Below are positions 1 to 9,841 of a stretch of DNA of 64,000 bases, one piece after another. How positions within the stretch are numbered: position 1 is the stretch's first letter; each line of letters begins with the position of its first letter. The DNA comes from Chondrus crispus (taxonomy: Eukaryota; Rhodophyta; Florideophyceae; Gigartinales; Gigartinaceae), in the NCBI RefSeq assembly GCF_000350225.1, contig NW_005179063.1:124001-188000 (forward strand), in the 5' to 3' direction. The notes under the pieces are model-generated. The model did not search any database and had not been told where the DNA came from. It worked only from the letters and a program-made list of their open reading frames with translations. Made by a program: the position numbers and the translations under genes.

Positions 1-387
1 GCTTACTCTGCCCACCGAGGGCTGTCGTGATCCCACTGTTGATCTCCTCGTTCGTCGGGCGCCCCTCCTCGCCGAGGTTGCTGGACTTAACGGATCGTCC
101 GGCAATCCTGTTCGGGGGCGGGTCGTCCGACTTTTCCTATCCGAACCGGGTTTCGCGGTCCTCGTAATGTCGGTCATTACGAGGGCCCAACCTTTTTCTT
201 CAGGCAGTTCGTACTGTCCTGTTCGTATGTCTCGCGTCCTTGACGTCCGAGAAGTCAAGACGACTTGACTTGAACACGTCCCTGGCTGTGACCCTCCGAT
301 AGGGTCCACCGTCCTCCTTCGCTTCCCCTTTTAGTCTGTTCGTGCAGGCTGGGGTTAATCCGCGAAGGAGCGGTTGAGGGCCCCCCC
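1..387 (-). other. Start of A1 post-pol accessory region
   Basis: Non-coding sequence downstream of A1 pol, homologous to 14560-14945 of A2 and, more distantly, to 37100-37445 of gypsy B. It holds a hairpin at 160-184 (10-bp arms, 5-base loop) and a polypurine box at 378-411 next to the pol stop. The rest of the region, including any antisense ORF, lies left of the window. Confidence 0.7.
160..184 (-). other. Conserved hairpin after pol, copy in A1
   Basis: CCTCGTAATG and CATTACGAGG are exact inverted arms around TCGGT. The same hairpin is at 14763-14787 in A2, and a version with a changed but still paired stem is at 37281-37305 in gypsy B. Its function is unknown; conservation of pairing suggests a structure in the element RNA. 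Confidence 0.6.
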
Positions 388-3300
388 TTAAGCGTGAACG
401 TCCGCGTTCACGGTTTGGGTGAGGTCTCTGCCGGAACGTCTCCGGAGGCGTTGGGCGTAACGAGACACCAATTCCTCCGGGACGTGAGTCCGCGAAGTCC
501 AAGTGGGCGCGTCGTAATCCGCCCACTTGATGAGGAACTCCGTAGTTCCGTCTTCCATGACTCGATGTCTCAGTACCCGTTCGACGGCATTCTGCGTTCC
601 CGCGGTGACCTTATCGGCGAGGTCCCGTGGGGTCGTCGTACTTGCTCGTGGCGCGTCTATCGGAGACGGCGCGTACACGCATCGGTCGGCGGAGACTCGC
701 TCGGTGACCCCATCACGATCGATCGTGATGGTTCGGCGGTCATTGGCGAGCACGCGGTAAGGTCCGACAGCGAGCGAGGCGAGCTTGTTCGATGTCTTAG
801 CCCCATCGGTGGGGTTGAGATATACGTATTCTCCGGGACGGAGCCGGGAATTAATACGTCGTATGCGCTTATTGAAGTCGCGCTTGTAGCGAGCCTGCGT
901 CCGACGCAGGCTCCCGTAGGCCTTCTGGATAGTCGAATCCAAGGTCTTGAGGAACTCGGCACGTTGGTCCCCTCTGTCGGCAGGGGGGCGTCACCGTCGG
1001 GTCGTCGAAGCGAGAACTCCGGCGGTGGTCTGCTGAGCACGAACTCGAACGGCGTCGTGCCGGTGGTGCGGTGTACCTGGGAGTTATACGCGTACGTAAG
1101 CGGCCCCACGTACACGTCCCAGTCATCTTGATGCTCGCCTACGTAGTTGCGTATCATCGCAGCGATCGTTCGGTTGTATCGCTCAACTTGCCCGTTCGTC
1201 TGGGGATGGTATGCCGATGTGTAAATATTTGTTATCCCCAGAACACGGCACGTGCTGTGGAAGAACTTGGCGTTGAACTGCGGTCCGTTATCCGACAGCA
1301 ACGTGCGCGGGACGCCGTATTTAAACACCCACGACTCGCAGAACGCAACTGCGACGGTGTATGCGGTTATCGTGCGGAGCGCCACGAGTTGCGTCAGCTT
1401 GCTAAAGCGGTCCGTAATCACGAGCAGGAACCGTTTTCCTGCCTTCGTCTTGGGGAGCGGCCCCAAGATGTCGATGGCCAGGCTCTCGAGCGGCCTCGTA
1501 GCTGGAAACAATCTCAATCGGTTGAGATGTTTCCTCAGCTTCACCCGGTTCATCGCGCAGGTTCGACACCCTCGCACCGTGGCTGCGACGTCTGCAGCTA
1601 GGTGGGGCCAGTAATACTCCCGTCGAAGTGCGTAGTACATACGGTTCTGGCCCGGGTGCCCCGCGATGGCCGGGTTGTGGCACAGGCGAAGGAGCCTGGC
1701 TCGGAGCGTCCGAGGTACCACCACCTGTACGATATCAGGGTCGAAGGGGTGTCTCCGCTTGAGCACCCCTTGGTGGTCCTCGAAGAACGCGGAGTCCCGG
1801 GAATCTGACTGTCGTGCCAAAACGGTTTGGCAGAAGTCATCCGCGCGTTGCTCCTCGGCTATCTCCTCTATCGTAAGAGGGGCTGGAAGGTCGTCCTGCG
1901 GTGAGGCGACCGGGGAGTCGAGCGCGCCAGCATCGGGGTCTTCGGTACGCTGGATGTCGGCGGCGTCGAACTCGTCGTTCTCCTCCCAAAACGAATTGGG
2001 TCCTTGGAGAGCGGGGGCCTCGTCGTCGCCTCGCGGTTCGTCGCGCGTCCGTACGGGCGACCTTGTCCGGGCTTCAGCTTGGTTCCGTGTCGTCACGAAG
2101 ACATGGACGGCCTGGTGATCACAGCTCGCGGTACAAGCGTGGTCTGCGAGCTCGTTCGATACGTCTCGAACTGTCGTGCCCCCGTCGAAAGTGGGGATGT
2201 CGTTATCTACCTCGACGGTGGGGCGAGGGTCATCGGCGATCTTCGGAGACACGAGTAGTGACAGGGCATCGGGCACCTGATGCACGCGCCCGGGGCGGTA
2301 CTGAATGGTGAAATCGTATTCAGCCAGACGTAGCCGCCACCGGGTGAGTCTTCCGGAACTCTCCGTGAGGGACATGAGCCATCGGAGGGCGTCATGGTCC
2401 GTTCGTACGGTGAACTTCGTGCCTTCTACGTACGGCCGTAGTGTGCGGACGGCCCACACTACGGCGAAGCACTCGCGTTCGGTAGCGCTGTAGTTGCGCT
2501 CACTATCGGACAGTGAGTACCACCAATACCCCACGGGGCGCCAGTCGTTCGGCTCTTCGTGCTCCTGAAGTAAGGTGCAGCCGAGTTGGTAGGCACTCGC
2601 GTCGGTGTCTATCATGTACGGACGACCGTGCAGGGGCAACGCGAGGATCGGCGGGGCGATCATGCACTTCTTAAGGTTCTCGAACGCCTGAAGTTGCAGC
2701 TCCGTGGGGTTATAGAAATCGGGATCCGAATCCTTGCGCGTCATGTCGGTCAGAGGACGCGCAATCTTAGCGAACCCCTTAACGAATCGGCGGTATAAGT
2801 TACACGCCCCGAGGAACGAGCGCACTTGCGTCAACGTCCTTGGGAACGTGAACGTCTTGAAAGCGTCGGCCGCCGTATCGGCCACGCTCAGCTTGCCTGG
2901 GGAGATGACGTGCCCCAGGTAGTGCACCTTCGGTCGGAAGAAGCTGCACTTCTTGAGCTTAAGGGAGATACCGGAACTCCGCAGTAAGCTCAAGACGGTA
3001 TCGAGATGCCTCGCGTGTTCTCCGTGCGTACGGGAGAACACGATCACGTCGTCGAGATAGACGAGGCATATTTGCCAGCGGACTCCGGAGAGTATTATGT
3101 CGAGCGCACGTTGGAAGGTGGCCGGTGCCCCTTTGAGTCCAAACGGCATGCGCAAGTGGCGAAACGTGCCCATGTGCGTCGTAAACGTGGTCTTATCCCG
3201 GTCTTCCGGAGCGACCGGGATCTGCCAATAACCGGAATTGCAGTCCAGCGTGGTGAAGACGGCTGCATCTCCTAACGAGTCGATGCAGTCGTCCATCCGT

Positions 3301-4967
3301 GGCAGTGGATACGAATCCGCTGCCGTCTTCGCGTTGAGACGCCGGTAGTCCACGCAGAACCGAAGAGAGCCGTCTTTCTTCGGTACGAGCACCACGGGGG
3401 ACGCCCACTCCGTGCTCGCGGGTTCGATAACCCCTGCGTTCAACATCTTGTTGACCTCCTTCGCGACCATTTCGCGCATGGCCGGGCCCTTCCGATAGGA
3501 CATGGAACGAATCGGTTTCGTTCCCGGTTCGAGGGGAATGCGGTGCTCCGTGGCTTGGATCGTTCCAAGCGCACCGCTCCACAGACTCGAGTGCTTACGG
3601 AGCATCTCGAGTACGTGGCCACGGAGGTTGTCATCGTCGATGTATGACAGGTCGATCTCTTTTTCCCAATCCATCGGTGGATTTTCGGGATCCTTTTGCT
3701 GGGGGAGTACAGTACCCCTCGCCGTCGGTTGGCATAAAGGTGACCGTTCGTCCGGGTCCACCCCCCTGCCCCCGGCGGTGGTCTTATCGTCGGAGTTGGA
3801 TCGGCCAACTCCTACCCCACCGACTGGATCGGTCACGTCGGTCAGGTGTAGCGCGTGCGCGATCCCCTCGGCGACCTTACGTTCGGGAGTGAGGATCGCG
3901 AGGGGGTTGCGCTTCGCGTATCCCACGACGGTGTGCTTCGGAAGCCTCTTTTCTCGTCGTGAGAAATTCGCGACGATGACGTCGAAGGTCTGATTCGGTA
4001 GGACCTCTGCGACGCCATTCGTCAGCCTCACTCCATGTCGGTGTTGGAGTGAGGGCTTGGGTTCCAGGAACACGAGGCCCCTCCCCGCGGTTTTCACACG
4101 CACGCGGGCTTGTGACATCGCGGGGATGGTAACCCAGCGGGCGATTCGGATCGCCTGCGGGGCCTCCTCGGGTACGTCTGGCCGACCCGTGTGTCGTCCG
4201 TGTCGCCTGGTAAGGGGAGTCGACTCCCCCTTTCCGTCGACGATGACGACGGAACCGCCTTGGCGTAGCTCCATTCGTTGAGCTTCGATGTCGATACATC
4301 GCACGTGCGTATCGATGAAGGCCGTGCCGAGAAGGACCGGCACGGCGAGCTGGTCCGCGACTACGAACGGAATTCGGAACACCGTGTTCCTCAACCGCAC
4401 CGCCAGGCGGACGACGGCCGAAAGCTTGACGGGGTTGCTATTCGCGCCTGCCAATCGTGGCAGAGGTGCGTCGTGCACGACGTAACGCGTCTAATCGGGG
4501 GGAAGGTCGGCCTTCCTCACCAGATTATACCCCGAGCACGTATCAACAGCGATCGTGCGGGGTTTAAATGCATTCCCCTCTGTGGCTATCGAGCCGAGGA
4601 CGTTGTAGATCTTTGACGTCAGAAGGCAAATGACGCCGTCGACGACCTTCGGGGCGACCTTATCGGTGAGGTCGTTCCGCCGGGGCCTTCGATTCCGGTG
4701 CTGGCCCCGCCTGCGATTCCTTCTCCCCCTTCCTTGGGGCGTCCGCGGATTAGTGACGCCCCTCGGATCACTCGAGTCCGTACGACACGGACTTTTCTCC
4801 GGCGACCTTGGGCTCGCGGGAGTCAGAGGGTCGACCGAATCTTTTCGGTCGTCGTTGCCCCCGTCGCCATTGTTACGCCTCACCGGGACGTCGGCTGTCC
4901 CGGTGTCTTGTCCTCCTAACGTCGGGTCTTCGGAGGCCTCGACGTGCGCTCCCTCCGGTATCGGCAT
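388..4967 (-). pseudogene. pol: Ty3/gypsy pol of A1 (protease-RT-RNase H-integrase-chromodomain), broken
   Basis: Polyprotein homologous over its length to the intact pol at 9838-14559. In order: a Pro/Glu-rich N-terminal linker, aspartic protease motif VDTCSG, reverse transcriptase with YLDD, RNase H (IDTDAS, RTDHDA), integrase with an HHCC-type zinc region and the LSDNGPQFN and NGQVERYN blocks, a GPY segment and a C-terminal chromodomain ending NADVHA. Two lesions are visible: a TAG replaces a Trp codon near 4491-4493, just after the protease motif, and a frameshift near 970-1000 lies between integrase and the C-terminal part, which resumes in another frame at 942-388. The later start at about 4478 is only the next possible start after the TAG. 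It could not make the whole polyprotein. Confidence 0.92.
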
Positions 4968-5057
4968 TACAGGAGCTCCCGTGCTCGCCTCCGGTAGCGG
5001 GGGATGTATTATCGGACAATACCCCCCGTGTCCTTGGCGAGCACGAAAAAGGGTAAA

Positions 5058-6548
5058 TTACCCTTTTTTCGAACTACATGTGCTACCGGAGCTAACCTCC
5101 TGGCTATCGACGGCCAGGTCTTCTTCGGGTAGCCGGTCGCGTGGGTCGGGACGATTCCCCCACTGCGGCTCGGCGGCCTTGGCGAAGTACTCGGGTACTT
5201 TCGGGCCTTGACCTGCGGCGTCCGGTCGTCGCAGGATATGGGGGACGAAGCGAGTCCGCTCGCCTTCGTGACCCTCCGTGGGTAGAGGGTACGGATCCTC
5301 TACCCAGTCTTGGAGGTACATTATCGCATTTTGTACCTGCTGGGGTACCCGAGAACGGTCTCGGTCCCCTCTCTCTCCTTGGCGCGGGTACCTTGTGTCC
5401 GCCTGGCGATAGGCGGGTCGATCCCGACGATCGACTTCGTTACGACGGTACCCGCCTCCACGGGGGGCGAAGCGTGCGCCCCCACCCGATCGGTTCGGGA
5501 AACCTTGACGCGGGGGACGGCCCTCGCCCACCGCTTGCCGGAGGAGATTACGCGCACCGGGGCGCGTCTCCATCTGGTAGCGGTAGTTACTGTACGCCGT
5601 GAACAGTCGTTGTTCCGGCGACAGGAACGGGCACGCGTACATGGCATGCCCGTACGTACGGCATAGCCAGCACACGTACGCGCTGCCGTCCGTTGAGGCG
5701 AAGGTCGCCGCGTGCCGCGCCTCCTCATCGGTGAGGAGGGGCACGCGAGGCGCTTTGCCTCCTGCATCTCGGCTCGATATGTCGAGCTCTGCGACTCGGG
5801 GGTCCGTACCCCTTGCCACTCTTGGAGTGGCTGCTAATGCGGTCGCGTAACTCGATGTCGTTCCGGTCGACATCGGTGAGGAGGTTCGTGCCCCCACGGG
5901 CCCTGCTCCTTGCGTAATGAGGACAGGGTCGGCCTGCCACTCATTCTCCCCGATATGGAGGGTCGAGGCGGGCGAACTTGTCGCGGCGGACTTCGTAGTC
6001 CTGCCAGCCCTCCCTGCCGGTTTCGAATCCGGCAGAGGTAAACCGCGCCGAGCGCGGTACGTTGTACCTTCCGCCGTGGCGATACGGCGGATGGTCGAGA
6101 GATCGGTCTTCTGACTGCCTGGCAGCCTTTGCAGAGTTTCGGATACTGCGGCACGGGTTGCCGGTGCAAGTCCCCGCACGAAGTAGTGCGCGAGAGACTG
6201 TTCGGAGAAGACTGCCGTGCATCGGAACGCGGCAGTCTCGAGTCGGTCAGCAAACGTGCTTTCCGTCTCATGCGATTGCTGCCGCGCCGTAGCGACAGCG
6301 TCATACGCTTCACCTAACACGTCGTCCGTGAGGTAGCGTCTTAAGAATTGATTCACGAGCCCCGGCCAGCTCACGTCGTCGTGGAGCTGGCCGGCGCGGA
6401 GGCCACGCATCGTATAACTCGTATACAGGCGCTCCGCGTCGCGCTCGAGGAAGTGCGCGAGGACTCGTACCGCAACACCTTCGGTCAGGTGTTGCGAGTT
6501 GAAGGTGATTCGGATATCCTTCAAGAACGGCAGCAGCTGGATCGGGTC
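5058..6548 (-). pseudogene. gag: Ty3/gypsy gag of A1, C-terminal part (split by A2)
   Basis: Open for 488 codons from 6524 and coding up to the A2 border. It holds the capsid-like region (from the IRITFNSQHL block on) and a zinc knuckle, CWLCRTYGHAMYAC, which fits C-x2-C-x4-H-x4-C and is typical of nucleic-acid-binding Gag. The Arg/Gly-rich tail ends in SSKKG and TAA. The N-terminal part lies at 21996-23070. Apart from the insertion, this frame shows none of the three lesions present in the A2 gag, so it is the better-preserved gag of the two. In A2 the gag stop overlaps the pol start; here the TAA stop comes about 90 bp before the first Met of pol. Confidence 0.9.
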
Positions 6549-6553
6549 GGTAC
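6549..6553. repeat. Target-site duplication GGTAC, left copy
   Basis: GGTAC at 6549-6553 directly precedes the A2 5' LTR, and GGTAC at 21991-21995 directly follows the 3' LTR. A five-base duplication is normal for Ty3/gypsy integrase. The uninterrupted sequence can be seen in A2's own gag near 8348-8352, where GGTAC occurs once. Confidence 0.95.
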
Positions 6554-7192
6554 TGTAGTATAACCCCCCCTGGGGCTTTTTAGATTAGATCAACAACGGA
6601 TCCAATACTGTAGAGCCTCGGGCTCTACAGTACTACCGCGCGTGGCCACGTGTACCCCTCGGGTACAGGCCGCACGCGCATACACGTGTACTGTCAGCCA
6701 CGATGGCTCACAGTATTACAGTACGGTCCGATCGGTACTACAGTAGACCACTACAGTGCTTCGGTACTGTAGTGTTATGGATTGTTTTGTATATTAAATA
6801 TGGAGCGGACCGGCGGCGGTAGAGGAGGGCAAGCACGGACTTGTGACCCACCGACCGTCAAGGTCCGACTTCCCGCTTATTTCTAAGGTAACGCTCGCTA
6901 ATTACCTTAGAAGCGGCACCGAGCGCGGGTTGAGGACGCGCGCGGTACGCCCACGAGCCGGCTCCGCCTCCGCCCGTCGGTACTGGATCGTTACCCAGTA
7001 CCGCGCCGGGGCGTGGAGACGTCGAACCGCTCGCGCGTACCGGCGTCCTCCCCGTTCCCGCTCTACCACGCTACCCGGGCCCGCTGCCCGGTGCCGTTAG
7101 CTGGTGTCCCGCTTCACCCACGTCTTCCCGATCGACAAGGGTCTCGGTCGAACTGTGCATACACCCCTATCGCTGGGGGTGTTTATGCTACA
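6554..7192 (+). repeat. 5' LTR of A2
   Basis: Begins TGTAGTATAACC and ends TTTATGCTACA. It matches 21352-21990 except for three substitutions, near 6904, 7035 and 7110. The first third is full of inverted repeats built on TACTGTAG/CTACAGTA, including perfect hairpins at 6606-6632 (12-bp arms) and 6749-6774 (9-bp arms). An AT-rich stretch around 6785-6800 (TATATTAAATA) is the only candidate TATA-like core promoter. Confidence 0.96.
6606..6632. promoter_or_regulatory. LTR hairpin TACTGTAGAGCC / GGCTCTACAGTA
   Basis: Twelve-base inverted repeat with a three-base loop in the 5' part of the LTR. It recurs in the 3' LTR (about 21404-21430), and diverged forms occur in the other gypsy LTRs (for example near 18022-18045 and 23725-23755). 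The repeated presence of paired arms suggests a binding site or an RNA fold. The role is not known. Confidence 0.6.
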
Positions 7193-7193
7193 G

Positions 7194-7206
7194 TGGTTTC
7201 CCGACC
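7194..7206 (+). other. Primer-binding site of A2
   Basis: TGGTTTCCCGACC begins one base after the LTR and starts with TGG, complementary to a tRNA 3' CCA. A1 has TGGTCTCCCGACC at the same place. The tRNA species cannot be assigned by eye. Confidence 0.7.
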
Positions 7207-7272
7207 TAGAAGACCCTGAAGTCCGATCTCCGAGAAGACTTCCGCTTCCCTCCGCGAACCGATCGCGTTGAG

Positions 7273-9841
7273 ATGAGCCAAGAGTTTGAGCCTTCGAACC
7301 GCTCCGAAGCGGCGGATCTGAGCCCGGCCGCTGTGCAGTCCCCATCCGCCCCGTCGGGCGACGGCGACGCAGGTCCTCGTGACCGCGAACCGTCGCTCGG
7401 ATCCTCCGAGGAAAGAGCGGCGGCGATGTTCGAACGCATAGCCGAATACATCGAGGAAGTCCGTACTTCCCTTCGGATCGATGTATCGGACCATGTATAC
7501 ACTCAATGTATGGCCGAACTCCGCTCCCTGCGTGAAGGGAGGTTCGATAGAGTGACGCAGTCCTTAGAGAATCTCCGAGCACTGATCGACGAGTTACACT
7601 CGCGGATAGTGCTCGTCGAAGACTCCCGTTTCGCCTCGCCCGGACCGTCCGGGCAAGGTCGCCCCGAGAGGCCGACCTCGGTGAGACGACCCGAGGACCG
7701 AACCTCTCCGACCGCAGAGCAATTGGGTGCGTTCGCGCACCTCTCCGCAAAGCTCAACGCCACTCGTCGGCGTGCTCGTGACATGGAACGTACCATGGCC
7801 GAAGGGCTACCCGGTGTCCCCTCGAGAGGGCCCGGCGGTACCGTACCTCCGAGCGCCGCTGCCCCCGAAGGTTGGCGTCCGACTGATGCCGCTACCAGTC
7901 AGACTGCAGAAGGAAGCCGTCCTCCGATAGACGCGAACTTCGCGTCTGAGACCCAAGCCTTGCCTCCTATCGCCGGAAGTAGGCGGCAAGTGGACCGCGT
8001 ATCGTACGCAGACGAACAGGACCGTGGAGGAGCCGCCCGCAGATCCGGAGAACCAATGTTCTCCGTCGATCCCCGCTGGGGCGGCTACCCGCCGGCGAGT
8101 TACGCCGAGCATCCAGGTCCGGTAGACGTCCGTACGCTACCGGTTACCTCCTTCGGCACGCTGGGTCCCGCTGAACCCGGGCTCGAGCCGGTACATACGA
8201 TGATCCAAGAGTTCAGCGCCGTTGCTGACTATCGTATGTACCGCTTGGATAACACCTCGAGGCTCGTCACCTCGGGTGACGCGGGACGGATCGCGAAGTA
8301 CGTCCAACGCTGTCGTGGGATCCGTCCCACGATGCGCAGCTTCGACGGTACTGACCCGATCCAGCTGCTGCCGTTCTTGAAGGATATCCGAATCACCTTC
8401 AACTCGCAACACCTGACCGAAGGTGTTGCGGTACGAGTCCTCGCGCACTTCCTCGAGCGCGACGCGGAGCGCCTGTATACGAGTTATACGATGCGTGGCC
8501 TCCGCGCCGGCCAGCTCCACGACGACGTGAGCTGGCCGGGGCTCGTGAATCAATTCTTGAAACGCTACCTCACGGACGACGTGTTAGGTGAAGCGTACGA
8601 CGCTGTCGCTACGGCGCGACAGCAATCGCATGAGACGGAAAGCACGTTTGCTGACCGACTCGAGACTGCCGCGTTCCGATGCACGGCAGTCTTCTCCGAA
8701 CAGTCCCTCGCGCACTACTTCGTGCGGGGACTTGCACCGGCAACCCGTGCCGCAGTATCCGAAACTCTGCAAAGGCTGCCAGGCAGTCAGAAGACCGATC
8801 TTCCGACCATCCGCCGTATCGCCACGGCGGAAGGTACAACGTACCGCGCTCGGCGCGGTTTACCTCTGCCGGATTCGAAACCGGCAGGGAGGGCTGGCAG
8901 GACTACGAAGTCCGCTGCGACAAGTTTGCCCGCCTCGACCCTCCATATCGCGGAGGATGAGTGGCAGGCCGACCCTGTCCTCATTACGCAAAGAGCAGGA
9001 CCCGTGGGGGCATGAACCCCCTCACCGATGTCGACCGGAACGACATCGAGTTACGCGACCACGTTCGCGGCCACTCCAAGAGTGGCAAGGGGTACAGACC
9101 CCCGGGTCGCAGAGCTCGACATATCGAACTGAGATGCAGGAGGCGGAGCGCCTCGCGTGCCCCTCCTCACCGATGAGGAGGCGCGGCACGGGGCGACCTT
9201 CGCCTCAACGGACGGCAGCGCGTACGTGTGCTGGCCGTACGTACGGGCATGCCATGTACGCGTGCCCGTTCCTGTCGCCGGAACAACGAATGTTCACGGC
9301 GTACAGGAACTACCGCTACCAGATGGAGACGCGCCCCGGTGCGCGTAATCTCCTCCGGCAAGCCGCGGGCGAGGGCCGTCCCCCGCGTCAAGGTTTCCCG
9401 AACCGATCGGGTGGGGGCGCACGCTTCGCCCCCCGTGGAGGCGGGTACCGTCGTAACGAAGTCGATCGTCGGGATCGACCCGCCTATCGCCAGGCGGACA
9501 CAAGGTACCCCCGTGAAGGAGAAAGAGGGGACCGAGACCGTTCTCGGTTACCCCAAGAGGTACAAAATGCGATAATGTACCTGCAAGACTGGGTAGAGGA
9601 TCCGTACGCTCTACCCACGGGGGGTCACGAAGGCGAGCGGACTCGCTTCGTCCCCCATATCCTGCGACGACCGGACGCCGCAAGTCAAGGCCCAGAAGTA
9701 CCCGAATACTTCGCCAGGGCCGCTGAGCCGCAGTGGAGGAATCGTCCTGACCCACGCGGCCGGCTACCCGAAGAAGACCTGGCCGTCGATAGCCAGGAGG
9801 TTAGCTCCGGTAGCACGGGTAGTTCGAAAAAAGGGGAATGA
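7273..9841 (+). pseudogene. gag: Ty3/gypsy gag of A2, broken by two stops and a 5-bp deletion
   Basis: Starts at ATG 7273, 80 bases after the LTR. A Pro/Arg/Ser-rich N-terminal segment of about 350 residues is followed by the capsid-like region and the nucleocapsid tail. Compared with A1, two CGA codons have become TGA (9013-9015 and 9130-9132), both C-to-T changes in a CpG. Five bases are lost near 9235 inside the zinc knuckle, which removes its second Cys and moves the rest into another frame ending at 9841. The final TGA (9839-9841) overlaps the ATG of pol (9838), an ATGA junction that would allow reinitiation. A long A run just upstream could also favour slippage. Confidence 0.93.

Larger units (their letters stand above)
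1..6553 (-). mobile_element. Outer Ty3/gypsy element A1, 3' portion (gag end, pol, start of accessory region)
   Basis: Minus-strand gypsy element that matches A2 (6554-21990) over gag, pol and the sequence after pol. Reading leftward it holds the second half of gag (6548-5058), pol (4967-388) and the first 387 bp of the post-pol accessory region, then leaves the window. Its other half is at 21991-23817. The two halves end in the same five bases, GGTAC, at the borders of A2, so A2 jumped into A1 gag. A1 is the older element and carries a nonsense codon and a frameshift in pol. Confidence 0.93.

Noticed and set aside
657..4478. A1 pol as a functional 1273-codon gene
   Set aside because: The frame begins after a TAG that removes the protease start and ends in a frameshift after integrase.
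9820..9838. Classical -1 frameshift heptamer at the gag-pol junction of A2
   Set aside because: The A run is not phased as X-XXY-YYZ relative to the gag frame, and the ATGA overlap gives a simpler route. Slippage is not excluded.
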